Below, in pieces: positions 46,701-54,932 of a stretch of 64,000 nucleotides of DNA (the first letter of the stretch is position 1; every line of letters begins with the position of its first letter). The stretch is from positions 4,237,501 to 4,301,500 of the forward strand of contig JAUIMM010000483.1 of assembly GCA_031769625.1 (NCBI GenBank), written 5' to 3'. This DNA is from Taudactylus pleione (lineage: Eukaryota > Chordata > Amphibia > Anura > Myobatrachidae). The translations under genes and the position numbers were made by a program. The notes under the pieces are model-generated. The model was not told where the DNA came from, searched no databases, and was given only the letters and a program-made list of their open reading frames with translations.

Positions 46701-49525
46701 ACTATGGCCCATGTATAGTCTACAGCTAGTTATCCCACCTGTGTGATTTTTGGAGTCTACTTAGTGGAAACTCATAGCAGCATGGAGAGAACATGAAAAC
46801 TCCAAACATGTTCCAGGTCAGGTATCAAACTAACTAACCACTGTGCCACTGTGGTGCTATCCACCATTCACATAAATATATTTGAGCCTGTAACCACTCT
46901 CTCCATTTTCTGAATCCCAAAAAGCAAGAGGGGGCTGCCTGTGTCTCAGCTGTCACCTGTCCACAGCTTGTCCATTCAGCGTAGACACATACAGTATATC
47001 CCATTACACTGTGCATTACAGCACTCGTTCTAATCAGTCAGGTGAGACGCAAATGTCACAGCCCAAATGCTTCATTATATACTGTAAGAGCAGCTCACAG
47101 CCATGGCCCGACACGGGAAAGGCAGGGGCACAGCGGGTGTAAGGGGGGTATAGCTGATGTTTGCTGCTAATACAAAGTTGTCTGTAAAAGGAAGGGGGTA
47201 GGGGTTATATATGGGCTTTGGGGGAGGTTATTGGAGACAATCATTCTTTGATAAGTTAGACCAGTGCTGGGACTTGTAGTTCTCACAGGTTGGCCAGACC
47301 AGAACTACATTGTTACATGTGTGATATCAGTGACCCGGGGGCAGGTGCTGTGGAGGCTCTTACACAGATGTACTACTGTGGCACCAACGCATTACATATA
47401 GAGGGGTATTCAATATGAAGCGTTAACTTCACTGTCGAAGTTAACGTTTCATATCAGAGTTTTTACCTGTGTTAAAGTATCGGGCGCACTCCCCCTTATC
47501 CCCGTATTCAACATAAAATTAACGAAAACGGGAGCCTCCGAAGTTGGATTTGCGTAAAGTTATGAATTTTTCCTTAAAAAAATTGTAAGACCCCCCTAAA
47601 GTTGTAAAAACATGGGGGAACACTATGGGTACCCCCGTTTTAGCCTTTAATTGAAAGTCGGAGATTTAAATAGCCGCAGCAGGTGTTTTTTTCCCGACAT
47701 TGAAGAAGTGATGCAGAAGAGCACTTAGGTTACTTTTTTCATTTTTTTAAGTGGTCCCATCAAATTTGGGGTACATGAAAATGGGTACTAGCATATTTTG
47801 ATGTCTCTAAAGTAAGTTTTTAAAAATTCTGCATTTGTGCACCTGCCGCTATAATTCTATTCTAGAAAACACCTGACGCATACTTGCAGAATAGCCCTGA
47901 ACCTATTTCCCTATTGTTAATCATTTTTTTCCCATTTTTTTTTTTTAACCCCAATTTTTAAACTCATTTTTTGGGGTGTCCCTATTTTTTTAAAAACTTT
48001 TTTTTACACAGTTCTTTTTTAAATGTCATTCCCAGGGGTGCAGGCTATTTTATTATTTTAAGCCTGCACCCCTAAACCCCAATTCTGCACTTTTTTTTCG
48101 ACACCTATTCAATGGTGAAAACTTATCCCCGTTTTTTATCAAAGACTTTTCAAAACTGCGATAAGTCTTTGAAATTGAATACGGTGTAAAATTAAAACCT
48201 GCGATAGTGACGTCATACCTCCGATATTAAAGCAAAAACGATGTTTTCGCTCCCATATTGAATACCCCTCTAAGGCTCCCTCCCAGTATCCTTACAGTAA
48301 CCCTTACAGTATTGCTACATATGGCATTTTCTTCCCTGCTGACCCCTCACATTCTGCAACTTCTCCTCTGGTCACATCCAGTGAAATCATTTTTCTTCAT
48401 TGGTAAAATAATGAGTGACCCTCACCGGCCATCTCTGCAGCCATGGAAATAATCAGTGCGGTCCGCAGATTAATCCACCCTGGCAATGTCTGTAACCGTG
48501 GTAACAATCTTTAACTATCTAATTGCAGTGACAATGGGCCTAATTCAGACCCGCTCGTGAGCGCTGAGCGCTCGCAAGCGGGTCGATGTTGGCCAAGTGC
48601 GCATACGCACGACGGAGGCGGCTCCGTCGTGCGCATGCGCGAGACCCGAATAACGACGGCCAAGTCGTCATTATGGGTGTCGCACCAAAGGGTGCGTGCT
48701 GTCGATGGTGATTGACAGCACGCCCCCTTTGGTGGGCATGCCGGGGGCGTGGCTGCCCAGATGGAGGCGTTCCCATGGGAATGCCTACGGTCTGGGGCCG
48801 GGCCCACTGACATCACTAGTGATGTCAGTGGGAGTGCTTTTGGCTCTGATAGAACCAAAAGCACTCCAGGGCTTGCGGCAACGAGGCCTCAAGGGTCTCG
48901 TCGCAAGCCCGGTGATCACGATGGTCTTGACCATCGCGACCATCTTTTTGACCACCCACAGCTATGCGAGCGGCCAGGAGGCCGCTCTTGAATTCAGAGG
49001 GACGGCCCTGATTTAGAGAGAGCGCTCTGTCAGAGAGTCCGGCTCTGAATCAGGGCCAGTGTGTTTCTGCATTTTAAATGGGTGATTACTTCCAGAAGTA
49101 CTAGTTTAGGTACCAAGAGTACTTTTTAATTATATTTTTTTCAGCAGAGTTGTCATTTACAGTTGTATTATAACCAATCTCTCTGAAATTGCAGGGAAGC
49201 TGAAATAGAAGTATTAAGAGCTCAGCTGGCCCGAAATAAAGATTTTTGGTTCTTAGAAGAGTGCCGCCATGTTAAGAAAGAAATAAAGTTAGAGGAAGCC
49301 AAGAAGAAAATCAGAGGCTTAGAGAGAGCAGCTGAAGAACAAAATATAACAAACTGGAGCCTCAGGAACCATCTTCTCTCTGTGGCTCTGCCTCTCGCCC
49401 CTCTAGCTGTTGTGGCACTTACCATCAAGACAGGAAAGCCATGCCCTGTTATCGGCATTGCTGCTTTATTCCATGGCTGCTGCTTCCTGGCCTCTCTTGG
49501 GCTTAAAAAAACATGGGGTGTGTAG
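33678..49525 (+). CDS. Spliced gene span: four in-phase exons, coiled coil plus two C-terminal hydrophobic segments
   Basis: Joining 33678-33810, 44012-44078, 46399-46452 and 49195-49525 gives 585 coding bases (194 codons plus stop) with no internal stop. All three junctions keep the frame (phase 1, 2, 2). The order is a Ser-rich segment, a short motif GSFYIPDIPAWH, a heptad-rich coiled coil of about 70 residues starting NEDLAAELRECQ, then two hydrophobic stretches (about 18 and 20 residues). This architecture suggests a coiled-coil protein anchored in a membrane as a hairpin. I do not recognise the family, and N-terminal exons are uncertain. Introns hold a 6.8-kb hAT element and several MITEs. 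Confidence 0.6.
33970..34148. mobile_element. Palindromic MITE, ends TATAGGGTATATTTACTAAA
   Basis: Left and right arms are nearly complete reverse complements (TTGCCCATAGCAACCA and TGGTTGCTATGGGCAA). A 179-bp foldback inside the intron. Confidence 0.9.
34890..35255 (-). pseudogene. hAT transposase C-terminal dimerisation (hATC) fragment
   Basis: The minus strand reads YIGDSIQVGMSDSPYLYWQE, then CPPSSVYSERVF and SERRRRLLPQNVEKMM, the hAT C-terminal dimerisation signature. It matches 62640-62950 with a few substitutions. It ends abruptly at 35240-35255, where the satellite begins. Confidence 0.8.
35241..38866. repeat. 137-bp satellite, about 26 monomers, 1369-bp higher-order repeat
   Basis: Monomers of about 137-139 bp share TTTAACAGACAGACGCACGC, TTGTCGCTGCTGCTTTAAGG and GCGGCTACAGCCCACACA followed by an A run. 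Blocks recur at an exact spacing of 1369 bp (for example 35513 with 36882, 35799 with 37168, 36345 with 37714), i.e. ten-monomer higher-order units. A variant monomer with AAAAAAATAGTTTTTTATTT recurs at 35880, 36426, 37250, 37796 and 38617. The short frames are array readings. Confidence 0.95.
38867..39186 (-). pseudogene. hAT transposase N-terminal fragment with internal deletion
   Basis: On the minus strand it starts MEDQTFSDKNKIGKDQEPLP, jumps from PPSA directly to VAAAGSCSSSQRGSRN, and runs to GFRQLMEVVCPRFQIPSRFH before entering the 137-bp array. Against 59938-61330 this removes about 360 codons including the BED zinc finger. Unlike the other copy it retains a Gln codon where 61291 has a stop. 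Confidence 0.8.
39187..40530. repeat. 160-bp subterminal array of the hAT element, about 8 monomers
   Basis: Exact 160-bp spacing (39546, 39706, 39866, 40026, 40186, 40346). The monomer contains GGTCAAGCCAGCCGGCCCTT, ACAGGCGCACGCTTGGCACT and CACGTGCGGCTACTGCGCAC. Neighbouring monomers are almost identical, so homogenisation is recent. The same array type precedes the transposase at 58130-59900. Confidence 0.95.
40845..40895 (-). promoter_or_regulatory. hAT core promoter (minus strand): TATA plus CGCCATTTT
   Basis: Minus strand: CCTATATAAGG (40880-40890), then GGCGCCATTTTC about 20 bases downstream, which matches YY1/E2F-like initiator sites. The arrangement is conserved at 57711-57741 and, in altered form, at 55085-55115. 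Confidence 0.6.
41055..41117. repeat. (TA)n then (GATA)n microsatellite
   Basis: Continues the TA-rich insertion target of the hAT element into GATA tetramers. Confidence 0.95.
41198..41600. mobile_element. MITE, ends AGGGGCC(T/G)ATCCATTAGC
   Basis: AGGGGCCTATCCATTAGC at the left and GCTAATGGATCGGCCCCTT at the right, flanked by TA. The interior has repeated CGATTGAACGA/ATCGTTC words. 403 bp, no gene. Confidence 0.85.
41917..42755. mobile_element. MITE, ends CCCGTATTCAATTAG
   Basis: CCCGTATTCAATTAG and CTAATTGAATACGGG are perfect inverted ends. The interior shares phrases such as TTTTTTGGGGTGT and TACAGTT with the element at 47401-48270, so they are one family. Confidence 0.85.
42790..43100. 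repeat. CCACAG short repeats and GTCGACC-type dispersed repeat
   Basis: 42790-42880 has three units of GATGCAAGGTCCACAGTGTC. 42880-43100 has many GTCGACCT/TTGACC words, a common dispersed repeat style. 43100-43450 shows nothing. Confidence 0.5.
43454..43740. mobile_element. Fragment of the GGGCCTGATTCAGA MITE family
   Basis: Begins GGGCCTGATTCAGAATTGG and runs into GCAGCAGGGTTTTGCC. The right end is not found, and a (CA)n tract follows at 43741-43773. Confidence 0.5.
44012..44078 (+). CDS. Exon 2 of the recognised chain
   Basis: The acceptor TTTTCTTTTTACAATTTAG has a strong pyrimidine tract; the donor is CACAA|GTAAGA. 67 bp, entered in phase 1 and left in phase 2. It reads SEVTTSSRTGSFYIPDIPAW then H. 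Both boundaries fit the neighbours without a stop. The previous intron (10.2 kb) contains the hAT derivative. Confidence 0.6.
44490..45065. repeat. Repeat with CCTAACCCTAACACTCC minisatellite
   Basis: Outer segments GATGCCAGCGCTCAGG... and GATGCTGGTGCTGGGATTCT are loosely inverted (GCCAGCAT, CTGACAGG). The core 44595-44950 repeats CCTAACCCTAACACTCCCCC plus TAGTG about 14 times. The Pro-rich frames are array readings. Confidence 0.6.
45375..45903. repeat. 75-bp tandem repeat, 7 copies
   Basis: Monomer contains TGCCTGCTCACTGCATGATG, ATACTGCTGCAGGTATACAC and AGATGGCGTG. Because 75 is divisible by 3, two frames stay open (a 213-codon one repeats YVTAIPACSLHDDTAAGIHR). Variation falls equally in all codon positions, so I read it as a non-coding intronic minisatellite. 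Confidence 0.9.
46052..46292 (-). mobile_element. tRNA-derived SINE with L2-type tail
   Basis: On the minus strand the head is GTGGGCACAGTGGTTAGCAT ... CCTGGGTTCTGTTCCC (A- and B-box-like), and the tail is TGTAAAGTGCTTTGAATCCT followed by GAATAAAGAATTATTATT. Nearly full length. Confidence 0.75.
46399..46452 (+). CDS. Exon 3 of the recognised chain
   Basis: The acceptor is a NAGNAG pair (TAG at 46393-46395, CAG at 46396-46398), so either 46396 or 46399 can start the exon, with or without one extra residue, both in frame. Donor CACAG|GTATCT. It reads NEDLAAELRECQDTLLH, the start of the coiled coil. Entered in phase 2, left in phase 2. Confidence 0.6.
46690..46862 (-). mobile_element. tRNA-derived SINE fragment
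   Basis: Minus strand: AGCACCACAGTGGCACAGTG-GTTAGTTAG, then GTTTGATACCTGACC and ATGTTTGGAGTTTTCATGTT. An older relative of the SINE at 46052-46292. 46863-47374 shows nothing. Confidence 0.6.
47401..48270. mobile_element. MITE, ends GAGGGGTATTCAATATG, TA target
   Basis: GAGGGGTATTCAATATG and CATATTGAATACCCCTC with TA on both sides. The duplicated intron at 2755-3175 lacks it at the equivalent point (CATTACGTGAAATCTCCCTC), which confirms the boundaries. Same family as 41917-42755. Confidence 0.9.
48536..49057. mobile_element. MITE, ends GGGCC(T)AATTCAGA, in last intron
   Basis: GGGCCTAATTCAGACC and GCTCTGAATCAGGGCC are inverted ends. The paralogous intron reads GCAGTGACAGTGTGTTTCTG without it (3024-3043). 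The interior contains long hairpins such as GACATCACTAGTGATGTC. Only 1-2 bp appear duplicated at the target. Confidence 0.9.
49195..49525 (+). CDS. Last exon: coiled coil and two C-terminal hydrophobic segments
   Basis: Acceptor CTGAAATTGCAG; entered in phase 2; 109 codons to TAG at 49523. The first about 50 residues (EAEIEVLRAQLARNKDFWFL, KLEEAKKKIRGLERAAEEQ) form an amphipathic heptad pattern. SVALPLAPLAVVALTI and CPVIGIAALFHGCCFLASLG are hydrophobic and long enough to enter a membrane, separated by a short basic turn (KTGKP). The final KKTWGV is basic. Older copies of this exon at 2641, 3176 and about 4262 show the family has been duplicating locally, and their retained pattern argues that it once coded. 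No named family recognised. Confidence 0.65.
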
Positions 49526-49529
49526 GCTG

Positions 49530-49892
49530 AGGCAGAGATAGGGGAGAGGAAAGGTGCCCAGGTCAGATGTGAGTGTATTACACATAACTGTTATTGTCAG
49601 AAAAAGTTCCTACACATAAGAAACTAACAACACATAAAATGGTGAAATAATGGGTAATGTACAGAAGTGTACAAAGGAGGTAATAGTGTTAGATGTAATC
49701 AGGGTTGTCCCTGTTTACATTCAACACTATTACTTCCTTTGTACACCTCTGTATATTACCCAATAATTCACCAATCTATGTGTTTTACTATTCTTATTTT
49801 GGGAACCTATTTTCCATCATACTGACAATAACAGTTATGTGTAATACACCCTCATCCAATCAGCGCACCTCTAATCTCCCCTCTCTGTCTGA
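49530..49892. repeat. Long inverted repeat in the predicted 3' UTR
   Basis: Left arm 49530-49705 and right arm 49718-49892 are reverse complements at roughly 80% by eye, sharing GTGTATTACACATAACTGTT and GTACAAAGGA-GTAATAGTGTT, around a short loop (CAGGGTTGTCCCTG is itself a small palindrome). It begins a few bases after the stop codon and ends before the polyadenylation signal. Confidence 0.85.
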
Positions 49893-49900
49893 CATAACAC

Positions 49901-51244
49901 CTAGTCCTAGGAATTAATAACACCAAATAAAATCACGAATAGGGTATCTCAATAACCTGTGTGGTTGTTATTTCTTTATTGTGGGTCTGGTATTTAGCAT
50001 AACATCTGTGGGTAAGGGGTGTCTCTGCAGATGGGGAAGGGGGGTCATTTAACATGTTCTATAGGGGGTCATTTAACATGTTCTGTAGGGGGTCATTTCA
50101 CATTTTCTGTAGGGGGTCATATAACATTTTCTGTGTGGAGGGGTCATATAACATTTTCTGTGTGGAGGGGTCATTTACCATTTTCTGTGTGGAGGGGCCA
50201 TTTAACATTTTCTGTGCGGAGGGCCCATTTACCATTTTCTGTGTGGAGGGGCCATTTACCATTTTCTGTGTGGAGGGGCCATTTACCATTTTCTGTGTGG
50301 AGGGGCCATTTACCATTTTCTGTGTGGAGGGGCCATTTACCATTTTCTGTGTGGAGGGGTCATATAACATTTTCTGTGTGGAGGGGTCATTTAACATTTT
50401 CTGTGCGGAGGGTCCATTTACCATTTTCTGTGTGGAGGGGCCATTTACCATTTTCTGTGTGGAGGGGCCATTTAACATTTTCTGTGTGGAGGGGCCATTT
50501 AACATTTTCTGTGTGGAGGGGCCATTTACCATTTTCTGTGTGGAGGGGCCATTTACCATTTTCTGTGTGGAGGGGCCATTTAATATTTTCTGTGTGGAGG
50601 GGCCATTTACCATTTTCTGTGTGGAGGGGCCATTTAACATTTTCTGTGTGGAGGGGTCATATAACATTTTCTGTGTGGAGGGGTCATTTAACATTTTCTG
50701 TGCGGAGGGTCCATTTACCATTTTCTGTGTGGAGGGGCCATTTACCATTTTCTGTGTGGAGGGGCCATTTAACATTTTCTGTGTGGAGGGGCCATTTACC
50801 ATTTTCTGTGTGGAGGGGCCATTTACCATTTTCTGTGTGGAGGGGTCATTTAACATTTTCTGTGTGGAGGGGCCATTTAACATTTTCTGTGTGGAGGGGT
50901 CATTTAACATTTTCTGTGTGGAGGGTCCATTTAACATTTTCTGTGTGGAGGGGCCATTTACCATTTTCTGTGTGGAGGGGTCATTTACCAATATTCACTA
51001 TTATTATCCTGAGCTATTTGTAACTATCTTGATTTGCTACATTTTACTTTTTTTTTTTCAAGTGTCATCTATATTTGGCATTACCCTATAGGTAAAAACA
51101 AACCCTTTGTAAGATCCCCCAGGTAGGGTCTACTATCTCCTAAAAAGCAGAAATTAGCCTGGGTTAATAAAGTAAGTGACTCCTTTTAGGGGCACTCTTG
51201 TATGTATTAGTATAGAATTGATTATAAAGTAGAGATGAGCGGGT
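49901..51244. repeat. Tandem duplication copy 1 with 27-bp array
   Basis: Starts CTAGTCCTAGGAATTAATAA. The array at 50041-50990 has about 34 monomers of CATTTACCATTTTCTGTGTG plus GAGGGGC (27 bp). The unit ends with TAGAGATGAGCGGGT, the first 15 bases of the hAT element at 52229, fused to the start of copy 2. Confidence 0.95.
49926..49931 (+). terminator. Polyadenylation signal AATAAA
   Basis: AATAAA about 400 bases after the TAG of the last exon, directly after the foldback. A duplicate occurs at about 51270 in the tandem copy. Confidence 0.4.
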
Positions 51245-52243
51245 CTAGTCCTAGGAATTAATAACACCAAATAAAATCACGAATAGGGTATCTCAATAAC
51301 CTGTGTGGTTGTTATTTCTTTATTGTGGGTCTGGTATTTAGCATAACATCTGTGGGGAAGGGGTGTCTCTGCAGATGGGGAAGGGGGGTCATTTAACATG
51401 TTCTATAGGGGGTCATTTAACATGTTCTGTAGGGGGTCATTTCACATTTTCTGTAGGGGGTCATATAACATTTTCTGTGTGGAGGGGTCATATAACATTT
51501 TCTGTGTGGAGGGGTCATTTACCATTTTCTGTGTGGAGGGGCCATTTAACATTTTCTGTGCGGAGGGCCCATTTACCATTTTCTGTGTGGAGGGGCCATT
51601 TACCATTTTCTGTGTGGAGGGGCCATTTACCATTTTCTGTGTGGAGGGGCCATTTAACATTTTCTGTGTGGAGGGGCCATTTACCATTTTCTGTGTGGAG
51701 GGGCCATTTACCATTTTCTGTGTGGAGGGGTCATATAACATTTTCTGTGTGGAGGGGTCATTTAACATTTTCTGTGCGGAGGGTCCATTTACCATTTTCT
51801 GTGTGGAGGGGCCATTTACCATTTTCTGTGTGGAGGGGCAATTTAACATTTTCTGTGTGGAGGGGCCATTTACCATTTTCTGTGTGGAGGGGCCATTTAC
51901 CATTTTCTGTGTGGAGGGGCCATTTACCATTTTCTGTGTGGAGGGGCCATTTAACATTTTCTGTGTGGAGGGGCCATTTACCATTTTCTGTGTGGAGGGG
52001 CCATTTAACATTTTCTGTGTGGAGGGGTCATATAACATTTTCTGTGTGGAGGGGTCATTTAACATTTTCTGTGCGGAGGGTCCATTTACCATTTTCTGTG
52101 TGGAGGGGCCATTTACCATTTTCTGTGTGGAGGGGCCATTTAACATTTTCTGTGTGGAGGGGTTAATAAAGTAAGTGACTCCTTTTAGGGGCACTCTTGT
52201 ATGTATTAGTATAGAATTGATTATAAAGTAGAGATGAGCGGGT
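51245..52243. repeat. Tandem duplication copy 2 with shorter 27-bp array
   Basis: Same start as copy 1. The array (51385-52162, about 28 monomers) runs straight into GTTAATAAAGTAAGTGACTC, missing about 170 bp that follow the array in copy 1. Frames GHLPFSVWR, EGPFTIFCV and, on the minus strand, MVNGPSTQK stay open only because 27 is a multiple of 3. Confidence 0.95.
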
Positions 52244-53823
52244 TTGGATCTAAGAGATCCAGACCCACCCGAATTTGGGGTATCCGGGGCGATCCGATCA
52301 CAGCTCGGATCTCCCTGCCTGCCCCAGATCCCTGACCCGAGGCAAAACCTCGTGACCCCTCTGTCGAGTCACAAAGTTTTGATTTCAGCAAGCTTAATGC
52401 TGATTGGCTGAGAGAGCCGCCTGTCACGGCTCTCAACCAATCAGCGTTCAGCCCATTGAAAACAGCACAAAGGAAGAAAAGAAGATGGCGCCCATCATCC
52501 CCCGCTGCCTGACACCGCCGGCACCCCCGGCTGCCAACACCGCTGGCACCCCCACTGGCACCATCCCCCACTGCCAATTCCACCACTGCTGACACTCCTG
52601 CACTGCTCCCCAATGTACTGAGGACACCGTCAGCGACCCCCACACTGCCAACCCTGAGGACACCACCAGCACCCCTGCACTGCCGACACAGTCAGCAAAC
52701 TTGCACTGAGGACACCGCTGGCACCCCTGCTCTGCCAACACCGCCGGCACCCTGCATTGAGAACACCCCTGCAGTGTCGACACAGTCAGCAAACCTGCAC
52801 TGAGGACACCGCTGGTATCCCTGCCCTGCCGACACAGCCAGCAAATCTGCACTAAAGACACCGCTGGCACCCCCGCACTGCTGACACAGGCAGCAAACCT
52901 GTACTAAAGACGCCGCTGGCACCCCACACTGCCGACCAGTGGTGTAACTAGGGTATTTGGAGCCCAGGGCAAATTTGAAAAGGGAGCTCCCCACACCCCC
53001 GATGTGTGCGCGCCGAAGGCGCGCGCGTCAAAAAATGGGCGTGGTAACTTAAAAATGGGGCATGTCAACATGACACACCCCTTTATTTTCACACTGAACA
53101 TTCCTATCCATATGCACCTTAACCCCAGTAGTACCCCTTATACCGTACCCCCAGTATGCAGGTGTGGTCCCTCTTAAGCAGGCCCATAGTAGTGCCCCTT
53201 ATGCAGTATCCCCAGTAGTGGTCCCCCTTATACAGCCCCCAATTAGTTCCCCTTACTCAGTACCCCCAGTAGTGGCCCCCCCAAATGCAGTGCCCCATGT
53301 AGTGTTCCCCCTTATGCAGTGCCCCAAGTAGCAGTCCCCACAATGCAGTGCGCCCAGTAGCGGTATCCCCTTATGCAGTGCCCTTTATATGGTGCCCCCA
53401 GTAGTAGTCCCCCCCATATGCAGTGCCCTTTATATAGTGCCCCCAGCAGTAATCCCCCCCATGCAGTTTTCCCAGTAGTGGTCCCCTTATGCAGGCACCC
53501 TGTAGTGATCCCCCCTCTCCAGTGCCCCCTGTAGTGGCCCTTCCTATTATTGCCCCCAGTAGTGGTCCCCCGAGTGCAGTGCCTCTAGTAGTAGGCCCCT
53601 TTTATAATGCCCCCAGTGGTAGTTCCCCCCCAAGTAGTAGTCCCCAGTAGACGTTTCCCCTCCCAATTAAGTGCCCCCAGTAGTAGCCCCCCCAGTAGAG
53701 GTCCTCCCAATAATGGCGCCCCCAGTAGTAGCCACCCCTCCCCCAGTAGAGGTCCCCCCAGTAGTAGCCACCCCCCTCCCCAGTTGTGCAGATAGGTTTA
53801 AAAAAAATAATAATAAAAACAAA

Positions 53824-53854
<31 letters not shown>

Positions 53855-54893
53855 TACTTACCTGAATCCACGCTGCTCCTGCTGTCCGCGATGCCAATCC
53901 CGCCCGCCAGTCCGCCCGGGCTTTCGCGCTCAGCATTATGGGACAGACATCATGACGTCAGTCCCATTACCCACTGCAGAAGTCCGGCTCTTGCAGTGGG
54001 TGCTGCAGCAGTCAATGAGAGTCTATCTGAGAGCCAGCGCTGGCGGCGATGCATGTGTTATGCACAGCCTGAGCCCGCCTCCTAGCGCTATTGGGCAAGC
54101 GCTCAGGGGGAGGGAACGGGCTCAGGTGTGAAGCACAGGACCGGCGCTGGAAGCCTAGTGCCGGTTCTGTGTAAATGTGTAGCGCTGACCGCACTCATTG
54201 CAATCGGTGCTACACTGGCTAACTAGGGCGGGCCGGTACCGTGGCCGGTGGTGCCCCCCCGCGCCGCCGGTCCAACAGCGCCCAGGGCACGCACCCCGCT
54301 CGCCCTGCCCTAGTTACGCCACTGGTGCCGACACAGCCAGCAAACCTGCGCTAAAGATACCGCTGGCACCCCCGCACTGCCGACATCACCGGTATCCTTC
54401 ACTGAGGACACTGCCAGCACCGCAGCACTGCCATTCCATGTACTGAGCACACCGTCAGCAACCCCGCTCTGCCGACACTGCTGTCACAGTAAGTGCACTA
54501 TTGGTGTATCCAACCCACACTGTATAACACACTGTATCCGTGTTACAAATTAGAAACTGAACTGCCACATGTTAGTGCCGCCCACTGTGTCACTTTGCTT
54601 AGTCAGCCAGCTAGCTGGATACAACCTTTTGGCCTTAACTAGATGAAGCAAATAATATTGTGAGGTGGTCAAAATTGATTGGAAATTACTTGAAATAAAT
54701 GTTATTGAGGTTAATTATACTGTAGGAACAAAAACAGGCCCATTTTATGTGATTTTAGCTGTTTTTATGATTTTTTAAAGAAAAAATCCAGATCCAAAAC
54801 ACGGAGGTGAGGTTTTGGCAAAACCAATCCAGATCCAAAACCAGGGTAGATCCAGATCCAAAACCAAAACACGGGGGTCAGCACACATCTCTA
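52229..54893 (+). mobile_element. Non-autonomous hAT element with perfect 8-bp target duplication TTATAAAG
   Basis: Ends TAGAGATGAGCGGG and CAGCACACATCTCTA; TTATAAAG at 52221-52228 and 54894-54901. The 3' part (54590-54893) matches the 3' end of the autonomous copy at 57551-63661, with repeated ATCCAGATCCAAAAC. The 5' part has the GGTTTGGATC palindrome and GAAGATGGCGCC. The middle is a degenerate repeat of CACTGCCGACACAGTCAGCA and a nested hAT MITE. No transposase. Confidence 0.92.
52937..54324. mobile_element. hAT MITE nested in the element above
   Basis: CAGTGGTGTAACTAGGG and CCCTAGTTACGCCACTG ends. Flanks CTGCCGAC and GTGCCGAC agree at 7 of 8 bases. It holds a minisatellite of 29-30 bp (CAGTGCCCCAAGTAGCAGTC type, 53128-53775), a (TA)n tract near 53823-53856 and GC-rich ends. 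Confidence 0.85.
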
Positions 54894-54932
54894 TTATAAA
54901 GTTAAAACAAATACTTTATTTCACCTTTAAAG

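Noticed and set aside
50019..51091. Open frames of 297-345 codons (repeating GHLPFSVWR, EGPFTIFCV, MVNGPSTQK) in three frames on both strands
   Set aside because: Produced by a 27-bp monomer divisible by 3. All frames are equally open, with no splice or start signals of merit.
52221..52643. 140-codon Gly/Ala-rich minus frame
   Set aside because: Antisense reading of a degenerate CTGCCGACAC repeat inside a hAT element.
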